DNA of 64,000 nucleotides, taken from NCBI GenBank assembly GCA_024742475.1, contig JANSYI010000020.1, positions 62,001 to 126,000 of the forward strand, in the 5' to 3' direction. Shown piece after piece: positions 32,811 through 41,140 of this stretch. The stretch comes from a bacterium (GTDB lineage Bacteria > Myxococcota_A > Polyangia > Nannocystales > Nannocystaceae). A program made the translations under genes and the position numbers. Each line of letters begins with the position of its first letter. Position 1 is the stretch's first letter. The notes beneath the pieces are model-generated. The model saw only the letters and a program-made list of their open reading frames with translations. It was not told where the DNA came from and made no database searches.

Positions 32811-33520
32811 TCCAGGAGCCGAATCTCCAGGACGAACTCGCCCTCGTTGGACTCATCCGTGTCGACGACGACGATGAGGCGCTCTCCTTGGTCGAGCGAT
32901 CGCACGACGCTGGAGCTGAACGGGTCGAACACGTTCGTTTCGCACGCGAGCTCGCTTCCGGTGCACGACTCACGCAGCGAGACGACCACCGGCGTAAATG
33001 AGCCCGACGCACGAAACCGATAGTCACCGGGGACGGGAGCGACGAACGCATAGACGACATCGTTGCCGTCGTCGCTCTCGCACGAAGGGGAGAAGTCATC
33101 GTCCTCTTGCGAGAAGTTGCGAGCGTCGACCTCGCCCAGGGCGCTGCCGAGATCGACCTCTACGCATGACGCGTCGACATCCGAGGTGGTCGTCGCATCC
33201 GGGTCCGAGGTCGTCGTCGCGTCGGAATCCGAGGTCGTCGGCTCATCGTCGGCGGTGGTGGGCTGGGGACCGCCGCTTCCCGAAGACTCGGCGACCCCCG
33301 GGGGCACGCACTGCTCGGCGAACCCCGAGGGAGCGAGCTCCGCATAGCGCTGCCCCGAGTCGCACGCCGGGTCGGGAAAGCTGCAGTAGTTGTTGGGCTG
33401 GCAGACCCCCGCGATGTTGCCGCTGACGCATTCCTCGTCTTGCGCGCACTCGAAGCCATCGCCGTCGCCACTACAGGCCGACGCTGCGAGAGCCGCAAGC
33501 AAGAACGCCAGGAGTCGCAC
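32807..33520 (-). CDS. Cys-rich lipoprotein with Thr/Ser/Asp repeat linker
   Basis: The 237-residue protein has a lipoprotein signal (FLLAALAASAC, Cys15), a Cys-rich patch (CAQDEECVSGNIAGVCQPNNYCSFPDPACDSG) typical of myxobacterial surface lipoproteins, a linker with repeated ATTTSDxDATTTSD units (about residues 90-125), and a C-terminal beta-sandwich domain (VVYAFVAPVPGDYRFRASGSFTPVVVSLRESC and RLIVVVDTDESNEGEFVLEIRLLE) resembling bacterial pre-peptidase C-terminal domains. Function unknown. The start is a GTG; TATCAT lies six bases upstream. Confidence 0.8.
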   Translation of the reverse strand: MRLLAFLLAALAASACSGDGDGFECAQDEECVSGNIAGVCQPNNYCSFPDPACDSGQRYAELAPSGFAEQCVPPGVAESSGSGGPQPTTADDEPTTSDSDATTTSDPDATTTSDVDASCVEVDLGSALGEVDARNFSQEDDDFSPSCESDDGNDVVYAFVAPVPGDYRFRASGSFTPVVVSLRESCTGSELACETNVFDPFSSSVVRSLDQGERLIVVVDTDESNEGEFVLEIRLLE

Positions 33521-33526
33521 GAGTCG

Positions 33527-33532
33527 ATGATA
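33527..33532 (-). promoter_or_regulatory. TATCAT -10 box, leaderless-type promoter
   Basis: TATCAT ends six bases before the GTG at 33520, in the 25-base gap behind the Ppx/GppA-type gene. Confidence 0.5.
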
Positions 33533-33545
33533 CGCGATCACGTCG

Positions 33546-34427
33546 CTACACGAGCGCGTAGCGCAGCCCACGGTCGCGCACGACCAGCGTTTTCGCGCCG
33601 CAGTGGGCCATCGCCACCGAGAGGATGGTCAAACCGGCGACGACGACGTCGGCGCGGCCATGAGGCAAGCACGGCCTCTTCAGCCGGGCGGCGAGCGGTT
33701 CGGCGGCAAGCTCGTCTCGCAGCGCGTCGACCTGCGCCCGCGTCCACGATGACCCGTCGACCGCGTCCCGGTCGTAGGTATGAAGACCCAGCAGCAGCGC
33801 TGCGAGCGTGGTGACGGTGCCTGCGAGGCCGTACAGCGCGTCGGCCGGCTCGACCGGCTGTGCAGCGAGAGCGTCACGGGCGGCCGCTTCGACGGCATCG
33901 AGCTCGGCGGGCGCGATCGGGTCGCTCTGCACGAGAGCCTCGGTCAGCCGCACCGAGCCGACCTTGTGCGAAGCGATGCTCTGGATCTCCTCGCCGCGCC
34001 CGACCACGAGCTCGGTCGACGCCCCCCCGATGTCGATGACCCGCATGGACTCGACGTCGGGATGCTCGCGCGCGACCGAGAGGTACGACAGCCGCGCCTC
34101 TTCCTCGCCCGAGATCAGCCGCACTTGCACGCCGAGCGCGGCATGAGCCCGCTGCAAGAACACCTCCTGATCCCGCGCGAGCCGCAACCCCTCGGTCGCG
34201 ACCGCCTCGATCGCGGCCCCCGAAGCGTCGGCCAGCCGGCGATAGTCCTCGAGGATCGCGACCGTTCGATCGATCGCCTCGGGCAACAACGAGCCCCGCT
34301 GCGCCACCCCTTCGCCGAGGCGGGCCACCCTCGCCTCGTCGCGCTCGATGAGGACCGCCCCAGTGGGCCCGCGCGAGGCCAGCAGCAGGAGCACCGAGTT
34401 CGTGCCGATGTCGATGACCGCCTTCAC
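33546..34427 (-). CDS. Ppx/GppA-type phosphatase
   Basis: The 293-residue protein has the actin-like ATPase fold of exopolyphosphatase and pppGpp phosphohydrolase. Motifs are VIDIGTNSVLLLL (phosphate 1), RVIDIGGASTELVVG (phosphate 2) and LAGTVTTLAALLL (adenosine-like region). Its length corresponds to the short form without the C-terminal HD domain. It would hydrolyse polyphosphate or pppGpp in the cytoplasm. The GTG start is the only one placing AVIDIGTNS at the N-terminus. It lies downstream of the tol operon on the same strand, behind a terminator. Confidence 0.9.
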   Translation of the reverse strand: MKAVIDIGTNSVLLLLASRGPTGAVLIERDEARVARLGEGVAQRGSLLPEAIDRTVAILEDYRRLADASGAAIEAVATEGLRLARDQEVFLQRAHAALGVQVRLISGEEEARLSYLSVAREHPDVESMRVIDIGGASTELVVGRGEEIQSIASHKVGSVRLTEALVQSDPIAPAELDAVEAAARDALAAQPVEPADALYGLAGTVTTLAALLLGLHTYDRDAVDGSSWTRAQVDALRDELAAEPLAARLKRPCLPHGRADVVVAGLTILSVAMAHCGAKTLVVRDRGLRYALV

Positions 34428-34470
34428 GACGCGCAGCGAAGCACCGATCTACGCGGCGTTCAACGTCCGC

Positions 34471-34507
34471 AACGACAAAGCCCCGCCGGCGGGTCGCCAA
34501 CGGGGCT
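34471..34507 (-). terminator. Intrinsic terminator of the tol operon
   Basis: On the minus strand AGCCCCG and CGGGGCT form a stem around a GC-rich inner hairpin, followed by TTTGTCGTT. It lies 20 bases beyond the tolB stop. Confidence 0.65.
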
Positions 34508-34526
34508 CGAATCGAAGCGCGAACGC

Positions 34527-35801
34527 TTACTTGAGGGCGCGCGGTCCCCAGTCGGGGGTGGTTCCGGCCTTCATGACCTGGATCTGGTTGTTGCCGTCTT
34601 CGTTGGCGATGGTGATACCGCCGCGGGAGGACGAGAACGCGATGAGGCGACCGTCGGGCGACCAGGTCGGGTCGGTGTTACGACCGCCCCCCTGGGTCAT
34701 CCGCTTGAGCTTTCCGGTCTTCACGTTGACCGCGAAGACGTCGAAGCGGCTGCCGTCACGACCGGCGTATGCGATCCACTGGCCGTACTCGCCCTCACCA
34801 GGGCTCCAGTCGGGCGTTTGGTTGTAGTTGCCCTTCTTGGTGACGCGGGCTGCTCCGCCGCCGCCGCTGCTCATGCGGAAGACCTGCGGGCCTCCGGCGC
34901 GGTTGGAGACGAAGGCGATCTGGTTGCCGCCGGGGCTCCACGTGGGCGAGCCGTCGATGGCCGCGTTCTTGGTGAGACGCGCCTGGACGCTGCCGTTGGT
35001 GCCGATCTTGTAGATCTCGGAGTTGCCGTCCTTGGACAGCGTGAGCGCGATGGCTCCGCCGGTGGGGCTCATGGCGCCGCCGAGGTTGAGGCCGGGGTAC
35101 TTCGAGACCCGGGTAGGCCCGCCACCGCTGCTCATCCACAGGTCGGGGTTGCGCTTGGCGTAGCTGGTGAAGAGCACCTGACCGCCGGGGCCGAGCGAGG
35201 GGAGGATGTTGAGCGAGCGGTTCGCGGTGATGCCCGCGACGTTGCCGCCATCCATTTCCATCGTGAAGATGTTCTTCGACACGGTGGGGCTACGGCGCGT
35301 CCGCACGAACGCGATGCGCGAGCCGAACACGCCGAGCGTGCCGGTGTAGTACTTGATGACCTCGTTCATGAAGCGGTGCGCAGCCTTGCGCTTGTCGCCC
35401 GCCGGGTAGCCCTTGGACAGAACCGGTTTCTTGCCCTTCGAGAGGTCGTAGAGCTGAAACTTGATCTGGCCGCCGAGCTCGGCGTTCTTGATGACCGCCT
35501 GCGCGCCCGTCTCGACCCAGGCTTTCTTGTTGAAGCCCTTTTCCTTGACCAACGCTGCGGGCAGCGACCGACGGTCGACCACGTCGAAGCCAGCCGAGAG
35601 CTTGGCGTCTTTGCGGACCACGTCGCCGACCTCGTCACCCGCCGGAACGGCGAGCTTGAGCAGCACCACGGTGCCACCGACGTCGGTGTCTTGGGCTGCG
35701 TTCGCCTCGGTGATGAGTGCAGTGTCGTCTTGTCCCGCCCAATAGGCCCCGCCGAGGAGGACGCCGGCGAGCGCGGTGGTACCGATGAGAGTTCGCTTCA
35801 T
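34527..35801 (-). CDS. tolB: Tol-Pal system protein TolB
   Basis: The 424-residue protein has an N-terminal membrane or signal segment (LIGTTALAGVLLGGAYWAG), a TolB N-terminal domain (LPAALVKEKGFNKKAWVETGAQAVIKNAELGG and GDKRKAAHRFMNEVIKYYTG) with RIAFVRTRR, and then about five beta-propeller units of the PD40 type (GSPTWSPGGNQIAFVSNR, DPTWSPDGRLIAFSSSR). Length and order match TolB, the periplasmic propeller that links Pal and TolA. A TATGCT box and a GAGG element lie upstream, so it may have a promoter in addition to read-through from tolQRA. Confidence 0.9.
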   Translation of the reverse strand: MKRTLIGTTALAGVLLGGAYWAGQDDTALITEANAAQDTDVGGTVVLLKLAVPAGDEVGDVVRKDAKLSAGFDVVDRRSLPAALVKEKGFNKKAWVETGAQAVIKNAELGGQIKFQLYDLSKGKKPVLSKGYPAGDKRKAAHRFMNEVIKYYTGTLGVFGSRIAFVRTRRSPTVSKNIFTMEMDGGNVAGITANRSLNILPSLGPGGQVLFTSYAKRNPDLWMSSGGGPTRVSKYPGLNLGGAMSPTGGAIALTLSKDGNSEIYKIGTNGSVQARLTKNAAIDGSPTWSPGGNQIAFVSNRAGGPQVFRMSSGGGGAARVTKKGNYNQTPDWSPGEGEYGQWIAYAGRDGSRFDVFAVNVKTGKLKRMTQGGGRNTDPTWSPDGRLIAFSSSRGGITIANEDGNNQIQVMKAGTTPDWGPRALK

Positions 35802-35916
35802 AGTCTGGTTGGACCTCGCTCGGAGGGAGCATAGCGGTCCAAGCGGGGCGGGGGAAGGAAGCTTTACCCCGTGATCATCAATGGTTGCGGTGTGTTTTTC
35901 GTGTGGCAGAACGCCT

Positions 35917-35992
35917 CGTGCCCGCATCCCGCCCCACCTTCGTGGGAACGGACGCGGGCACGGTAGCGCCGTAGGAGGGAGGCTGGCGCTAC
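35917..35992 (-). other. Nested and tandem hairpins between tolA-like and tolB genes
   Basis: Starting within the tolA-like stop codon, GTAGCGCC and GGCGCTAC (35985-35992 and 35963-35970) form an 8-bp stem. Directly after it CGTGCCCGC and GCGGGCACG (35954-35962 and 35917-35925) form a 9-bp stem enclosing a further CCCAC/GTGGG hairpin with a four-base loop. No T-run follows. It may limit read-through or protect the upstream mRNA from 3' decay. Confidence 0.6.
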
Positions 35993-37014
35993 TTCACGCC
36001 GCCGTTGGACCACACGAAGGTGTATTTGATCTTCGCGCAGCTGCCCTTCATCTTGCTCGCGACCTTGGCCGGCGGCTTGGGGAGGTTGAGCGAGCGGACC
36101 GCGTTGGCCACTCGAGCCTGGTCCGCGGCAGCCAGCGAGCCGCCCTTCTTCTGCACCTTCTTCACCTTGCCGTCCTTGCACAAGGTGATCTGGAACTTGG
36201 AGGTCCCCTTGCCCATCTTCGCCCCGAACGCGCCGACTGGCATGTTGTTGAGGGCCTTCATCACCTGGGTCGCCCAGGGGTCGCCGTCCTTCTTGAGGTC
36301 GCTCCAGCCGCCGGGGTCGCCGAACGGGTCACCCTTTTGCACCTTGGTGGTGGGCAGGTCGTCGTAGGGCGTGTTCTTCTTGGTGGGAAGCTTCGAGGTC
36401 GGGAGCTTCTTGTCCTTCTTCTCGGTCGGCTTCTTGGGCTTCTCTTTGGGCTTCTCTTCGGGAGGCTCTTCCTCCGGCTTCTCTTCGGCCGGCTTGGCTT
36501 CCTCGTCCTCGGTGACCGCCTCTTCGGGGGTCTCCTCGTCCTCGGCCCGGGTCTCCTCGATGATGATCTTCTCGGGGAGTTCCTTCTCTTCGATCTCGAC
36601 GCCCAACTTGACCAAGGTGCCCGGCTCGAAGTCGATCTCGAACTCGTCGTCGTCTTCGGTCTCGTTGGGGCAGGCCTCGGTGATCGCGAGGTTGTACGTG
36701 ATCGTGTGGACGTCCATGTCGTCCTTGAGCCACTGCGCCTTGATCTTGCCCAGGCACGCCTCGTCGTCGAGCGAGTCGCACTCGGCGAGGACGGCGTCTT
36801 GAAACGCCTCGTTGTAGAGTTCGCGGTCGCTCTCGACCCAGGCGGCCTCGAACGTGATGACGCACTCCTGACCCAGCTGCCACGCGAAGAAGATCGCCAG
36901 CGCGGTGGTCACGCCGCAACCGAGCAGGGCACCGATCAGCGCCAGCGGATTCCGAAAGATTTCGCGGATATCGCCTGCGTAGACCTTGGGTGCTGCGTCG
37001 TGTGCGGTGGGCAT
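35989..37014 (-). CDS. tolA: TolA/TonB-like periplasmic coupling protein
   Basis: The 341-residue protein has a cytoplasmic N-terminus of about 25 residues, one membrane segment (LALIGALLGCGVTTALAIFFAWQL), a Cys-containing periplasmic region (CVITFEAAW, CDSLDDEACLG), a highly charged Glu/Lys/Pro domain (about residues 165-245), and a C-terminal domain (DPWATQVMKALNNMPVGAFGAKMGKGTSKFQITLCKDGKVKK) with the TonB/TolA C-terminal pattern. Position after tolQ and tolR and before tolB supports a TolA role. The sequence is far from E. coli TolA, as is usual in deltaproteobacterial lineages, so the symbol is by context. The start lies four bases behind tolR. Confidence 0.78.
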   Translation of the reverse strand: MPTAHDAAPKVYAGDIREIFRNPLALIGALLGCGVTTALAIFFAWQLGQECVITFEAAWVESDRELYNEAFQDAVLAECDSLDDEACLGKIKAQWLKDDMDVHTITYNLAITEACPNETEDDDEFEIDFEPGTLVKLGVEIEEKELPEKIIIEETRAEDEETPEEAVTEDEEAKPAEEKPEEEPPEEKPKEKPKKPTEKKDKKLPTSKLPTKKNTPYDDLPTTKVQKGDPFGDPGGWSDLKKDGDPWATQVMKALNNMPVGAFGAKMGKGTSKFQITLCKDGKVKKVQKKGGSLAAADQARVANAVRSLNLPKPPAKVASKMKGSCAKIKYTFVWSNGGVK

Positions 37015-37018
37015 TGCT

Positions 37019-37471
37019 CTATTCCTCTCCTCGGAGGCGCTTCATGTTCGGATCCGCTACGAACCCGACGGATTTGACCTCTGCTTCCTTCAACGCAACG
37101 AGCACGTCAACGATCCGTGCGTACTCGACGTTCTGGTCGCCCTGGATGAAAACCTTGCCGTCTTCTTGAATCTTGACGTTGTTCTTGAGCTCCTCGGCCA
37201 TCTTGTCCTTGTCCTTGGACAACGGCAGCGTGCCCAAGAACACCTTGCCCGTCTTGTCGACGGAGATGATCGAGTAGAAGAACTCCTCTTCGGTGATCTC
37301 CTCGCCTCGCCCGGCCGGAACGTCGACGTCGACGCCTTCGGGGGTCATCAGCGGCGTGGCGACCATGAACATGATGAGCAGGCAGAACATCACGTCGACC
37401 AACGAGGTGACGTTGATCGCCCCCATGGGCTCGTCGCCCGTGGCGCCTTCTTGGATGATCTTCGTCGCCAT
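37019..37471 (-). CDS. tolR: ExbD/TolR family protein
   Basis: The 150-residue protein has a short cytoplasmic N-terminus, one membrane segment with the conserved Asp (NVTSLVDVMFCLLIMFMVA), and a periplasmic domain that ends in QGDQNVEYARIVDVLVALKEAEVKSVGFVADP. This is standard ExbD/TolR. It forms the proton channel and stator with the ExbB/TolQ protein encoded just upstream. A GGAG element eight bases before the ATG gives translation initiation. Confidence 0.93.
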   Translation of the reverse strand: MATKIIQEGATGDEPMGAINVTSLVDVMFCLLIMFMVATPLMTPEGVDVDVPAGRGEEITEEEFFYSIISVDKTGKVFLGTLPLSKDKDKMAEELKNNVKIQEDGKVFIQGDQNVEYARIVDVLVALKEAEVKSVGFVADPNMKRLRGEE

Positions 37472-37492
37472 CGGCAGTGCTCCGAGGGCGAC

Positions 37493-38212
37493 CTAGAAGA
37501 AGTGACGCTTGACGATGTTCATGAAGTCGGCGCCGAAGTTGCTCATCTCGGAGCCGAGCACCTTGAGGCGGCGCTGGAAGTAGTTGTAGGCGACGACCGC
37601 CGGAACGGCGGAGGCCAGCGCGAGCGCGGTGGTGATCAGCGCCTCGGCGATGGGCCCAGAGACCTCGCCAAGCTCGGCTTCACCCGACGCGGCGATCGCC
37701 AAGAACGCCTCCATGATGCCGAAGACGGTGCCGAAGAGGCCGATGAACGGCGCGGCGGATCCAGTGGTGGCCAGGAACGGGAGCAGGTTCTCGAGCTTGG
37801 TGGACTCGGCCAGCTTGGCCCGTGCGAGGGCACGCTCGACGTTGTCCGCGTCGCCCATCTTGTCGCGCATGCTGGCGTTGTCGCCACCCTCCTGGCTCTT
37901 CTTGACCTTGGAGAGTTCGATGTAGCCGGCGCGGAACATGGCCGCGATGGGGCTGCTCTTCGCGTTCTCGGCCACCCGATAGATGTCATCGAGCCGCTTG
38001 CTCTTCCAGAACTGGTCGAGGAACTTGACCGACTGGCTCTGCGCCATCGTGATCTGGATGAACTTGAAGATGATCACGAAGACGCACAGCGCGACCAACA
38101 AGAACAAGATGATGACGACGGCCGCGACGATTCCTCGGGACTTGAGGATCAGTTCGACCAGACTCGTTTGCGTGCCTTCGGCGAGGAGGAGGGCGAGGAG
38201 AGACGAAGTCAC
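37493..38212 (-). CDS. tolQ: MotA/TolQ/ExbB proton-channel family protein
   Basis: The 239-residue protein has three membrane segments (near residues 18-42, about 125-150 and 160-185) and the family signatures LLPFLATTGSAAPFIGLFGTVFGIMEAF and GPIAEALITTALALASAVPAVVAYNYF. It is the first gene of a tolQ-tolR-tolA-tolB operon. Proton flow through TolQ/TolR energises TolA. Assignment as TolQ rather than ExbB rests on the presence of tolB in the same operon. Start is a GTG; TAGCCT lies nine bases upstream with TTGACG 18 bases further. Confidence 0.92.
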   Translation of the reverse strand: MTSSLLALLLAEGTQTSLVELILKSRGIVAAVVIILFLLVALCVFVIIFKFIQITMAQSQSVKFLDQFWKSKRLDDIYRVAENAKSSPIAAMFRAGYIELSKVKKSQEGGDNASMRDKMGDADNVERALARAKLAESTKLENLLPFLATTGSAAPFIGLFGTVFGIMEAFLAIAASGEAELGEVSGPIAEALITTALALASAVPAVVAYNYFQRRLKVLGSEMSNFGADFMNIVKRHFF

Positions 38213-38221
38213 TTCCGCGCC

Positions 38222-38251
38222 AGGCTACCCGGCGCGTGGCGTGGGCGTCAA
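38222..38251 (-). promoter_or_regulatory. Promoter of the tol operon
   Basis: TTGACG (38246-38251) and TAGCCT (38222-38227) are spaced by 18 bases. The GTG of tolQ begins nine bases after the -10, leaving a leader of only about two bases. An AT-rich block lies further upstream. Confidence 0.6.
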
Positions 38252-38421
38252 ACCATCGGTGCAGTTGTAAATTGCTGAAATTCATTACGAATCGAGGCGA
38301 TAGCGCAACGTCGCCACTTTCGCGGACCCCAGCGGGGTTCGGCGGGGGCCCGCGAGTTCGACGCGCATTGGAGTCGGGGGCATGTTTGCGACGATCCGCC
38401 GACTGCTCCAGACTGCGGCTC

Positions 38422-38982
38422 GTGCGGTGTCTGCAGACCCTGTGCGCGGCCAGCATCCTGGTCGCCACGTCGGCGTGCTCGGTCGAGACCGGGGTCGTCG
38501 AGTGGGCCTGGTCGTTCGTCGACCGGGACGGCGACGCGATCTACCCGCGGGGCGTGTTCGACCTCGGGCGCAGCTCGTCCTGCGCCCTGCCCGGACGCCT
38601 CGGCGGATCCGAGGTCCGCTACGACCTCGGCGCCGAGCTCGTGATCTGCGATCCGCAGTGCGAAGGGGGCTGCGGGGACCCCGACTGCCAGATCGTGGCG
38701 CCGCTGGGGTTCGACTGCGAGCGCTATCGGGGCAGCAACCCTTCGGTCCCATCATCGAGCGATCCCTACTCGTTCGAAATCAGCCCGGTCATCACGCTCC
38801 CCGGCGGCGACGAATGCCGGGACCTCGAGGCGTGCATCACCGCCCCCGGACCCCGCTCGCGGGAGGTGCCGCCGGGGTTGGTCACCGACCTGCAGGTGTT
38901 TCAGCTCGTCGTCGGCATGGATCAGAACGGGCCCACGTCGAGCTCGGGCTCACTGGATCTGGAGGCATGCGGTTGTGAATAG
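38422..38982 (+). CDS. Cys-rich lipoprotein 1 of an overlapping three-gene operon
   Basis: The 186-residue protein starts at a GTG giving a lipoprotein signal (ILVATSAC, Cys20). The mature part has WAWSFVDRDGD near its start, a Cys-rich stretch (CDPQCEGGCGDPDC) and ends in LEACGCE. I know no family. The start is chosen by the signal peptide; CAGACT, one base off the TANNNT pattern, lies seven bases upstream. Its last codons overlap the GTG of the next gene, so translation of the three lipoproteins is coupled. Surface location is inferred. Confidence 0.72.
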   Translation: MRCLQTLCAASILVATSACSVETGVVEWAWSFVDRDGDAIYPRGVFDLGRSSSCALPGRLGGSEVRYDLGAELVICDPQCEGGCGDPDCQIVAPLGFDCERYRGSNPSVPSSSDPYSFEISPVITLPGGDECRDLEACITAPGPRSREVPPGLVTDLQVFQLVVGMDQNGPTSSSGSLDLEACGCE

Positions 38983-39766
38983 GTTGTTCCCCGTACTCGG
39001 CGGCCTGAGCCTGTGGGGGTGCGTGTTGCCTGCCGACGAACCCACGGGCCTGGAGCTGTCGTGGCGCTTCGTCGAGGTCAACACCGTCGATGGCGAAGAG
39101 GCGCAGCGCCTGCGGTCGTGTGAAGGCGGACAGATGCACGAGGTGGTGTTCTCCATCACCGACACCTCCGACGCCGAGCGCACCGACACGTTCCGCTACC
39201 CGTGCGCGTATGGGTTTCAGACCCCGACGGAGTTTCAGACCGAGTCCTCCGACGCGTTCATCGAGCTCAAGCCACGAGGCTACGAGGTGCTGATCGACCT
39301 GGTGAGTACGGACGTCGACGGCGCCCAGATCGTCCGCCGCGCGCGAAACATCGAGGTCGACGTGCTCGAACGCAGCGTCACGCTCCAAGACTTCGACTTC
39401 GGGCTCGAGCCGGTCGAGGTCACCCTCAGCCTCGCAGGGCTCGACGCCTGCGATGCGTTCGCGCTGACCCTGCGGTACGCCGACCCCGAGCGCGCGCTCG
39501 CCGAGCCTCCTCGCACGGACGGCGGCACCGTCGTCACCGAGCTCGTCTACCGAGAGCGCTTGGAGACGATGCAGGGCGTGTCCCTCGCCGGAGGGGAATC
39601 CAGCTGCGGCGACGCGCCCGCGGAACACACCGTGGCCGAGGTCGACCCTGGCGCGTACATCCTCGACGTCAGCGTCGACGGCGTGCTCTGCCCCGTAGAC
39701 CTGACCGTGGGCCCCAGTGGCGCGGAGCACGTCATCGACCTTGCGAACCTCCCATGCGACGGCTAA
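38975..39766 (+). CDS. Lipoprotein 2 of an overlapping three-gene operon
   Basis: The 263-residue lipoprotein (LGGLSLWGC, Cys16) begins at a GTG inside the last codons of the preceding gene (eight-base overlap). The mature part opens with LELSWRFVEVNTVDG, echoing the WxWSFV and VRWRIS openings of its two neighbours, and has two short beta-sandwich-like halves: FSITDTSDAERTDTFRYPCAYGFQT and the later VDPGAYILDVSVDG, the latter resembling a carboxypeptidase regulatory or Cna-B-like strand. Cysteines are few and spaced. No family is recognised. The stop lies inside the start region of the third gene. Confidence 0.75.
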   Translation: MNRLFPVLGGLSLWGCVLPADEPTGLELSWRFVEVNTVDGEEAQRLRSCEGGQMHEVVFSITDTSDAERTDTFRYPCAYGFQTPTEFQTESSDAFIELKPRGYEVLIDLVSTDVDGAQIVRRARNIEVDVLERSVTLQDFDFGLEPVEVTLSLAGLDACDAFALTLRYADPERALAEPPRTDGGTVVTELVYRERLETMQGVSLAGGESSCGDAPAEHTVAEVDPGAYILDVSVDGVLCPVDLTVGPSGAEHVIDLANLPCDG

Positions 39767-41133
39767 AACGCGCCTTCGTGCGCCTCTCTTCCTCAGGGCT
39801 CGTTCTCGCCGCACTCGTCGCGTCGGGCTGCCAAGAAGCCCCGAGCTACGCCGTTCGCTGGCGAATCTCGCCGCGCCTGGGTGAAGAGCAGCCTCAGACC
39901 CCAGCGCCGCAGGACGAGGAGATGACCAACCCCTCGGTGTGTGCCCGCTCGGGCGTCTCCCAGGTCGAGGTCTGGGTCTTCGACGAGCTCGACCGCCTGG
40001 CCGACCAGTTCGTCCGGCCGTGTTTCCCCGAGCGCTTCCGTCGCTCCGGCGGCGCGGTCCGTGGCGCGACCCTGCCCCCTGGGGACTACACAGTCCTCGT
40101 CGCGGGCACGCGCGCCAACGGTCGAGCGTGGGGGCCCTGCCTGGGCGAAGACTGCGACGGCGGGTCCGTCCAGTCGTACCTTGCCGCCGCGATCGAAGCC
40201 GACCAGCCGCTGTGCGTCGACGACGAGTGCAACGTCGGCCTCGACACCTGCGACTGCGACCGATTCACGGTCGAGGCCGATCGCCTCGCGCGGCTCCCCG
40301 ACTTCGTCCTCGGCGCGCCGCCCGACTGCGAAGACGGCATCGACGGCGACCAAGACGGGCTCGTCGACGGCTTGGATCCGGGCTGCCAGCTCGGCGCCAG
40401 CGAGTCCACGCCCGTGCTCAACCCCGAGATCGCCCTGTCGCTCTCGGTGCTGTCGGGCAACCCCAACGCCGACTGCAAGAGCCTCCGCCTGGGCACCCTC
40501 GCCATCGCCATCGACGACGAGCCCCTCGACCGCATCCTCTGCAACGTCGGCGTCACTCGCTTCAGCACCCCGCTGAGCGTCGGCGAGCACCAGCTCTCGG
40601 TCACCGGCCTCGACGGCACGGGCGAAGAGGCCACGGTCGAGAAGGTCTCCGACTTCATCGTCAACGATCGCGGCGTCATCGAACCCGAGCAGCTCGAGGT
40701 CGACTTCGCCGACGTCGACATGCTCGAGCCCATCGACGCGCTGGTCAACTTCCAGCTCCAGCTTCAGGTCCCGCAAAGCAACGACACGACGACCTGCCTC
40801 GACGAACGCGTCGGCGCCGTCGACTTCCGGGTCCGCCTGCTCGACATCGGGGGCGAGCCCATCGTCCCGGCGCCGCAAAGCGCCATCGGCCGCCTCGACG
40901 GCAGCAGCGTGTCGTGTTCCGTAGAGGGGGGACTCACCTTGGCTGCCGCCAGCATCTCCACGCTCGACCCGCAGCGCTGGGGCGCCTACTTGCTCGAGTT
41001 CGAGGCCTTTGGCGCCGACGGACAGCTGTGCTGGACCAACGCCGACGACCCCACCCCACTGGCTCCGCAGGAGACGGTAGGCGTGGTCGCGCGTCCCGTC
41101 GAGCAGCTTCCCGCCGGCTGCTTCAGCGAGTGA
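39754..41133 (+). CDS. Cys-rich lipoprotein 3 with a metal-binding motif
   Basis: The 459-residue lipoprotein (LVLAALVASGC, Cys24) overlaps the preceding gene by 13 bases. The mature protein opens with YAVRWRISPRLGE, has a VEVWVFDELDRLADQF strand and the phrase LPPGDYTVLVAGTRANGRAWGPC, and in the middle DCEDGIDGDQDGLVDGLDPGC, a Myxococcota-type putative metal-binding motif with alternating Asp and flanking Cys that probably binds calcium. The C-terminal half is a series of beta domains. The three genes seem to encode a surface assembly, because openings and Cys content are alike. Role unknown. Confidence 0.78.
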   Translation: MRRLKRAFVRLSSSGLVLAALVASGCQEAPSYAVRWRISPRLGEEQPQTPAPQDEEMTNPSVCARSGVSQVEVWVFDELDRLADQFVRPCFPERFRRSGGAVRGATLPPGDYTVLVAGTRANGRAWGPCLGEDCDGGSVQSYLAAAIEADQPLCVDDECNVGLDTCDCDRFTVEADRLARLPDFVLGAPPDCEDGIDGDQDGLVDGLDPGCQLGASESTPVLNPEIALSLSVLSGNPNADCKSLRLGTLAIAIDDEPLDRILCNVGVTRFSTPLSVGEHQLSVTGLDGTGEEATVEKVSDFIVNDRGVIEPEQLEVDFADVDMLEPIDALVNFQLQLQVPQSNDTTTCLDERVGAVDFRVRLLDIGGEPIVPAPQSAIGRLDGSSVSCSVEGGLTLAAASISTLDPQRWGAYLLEFEAFGADGQLCWTNADDPTPLAPQETVGVVARPVEQLPAGCFSE

Positions 41134-41140
41134 ATGCGGG

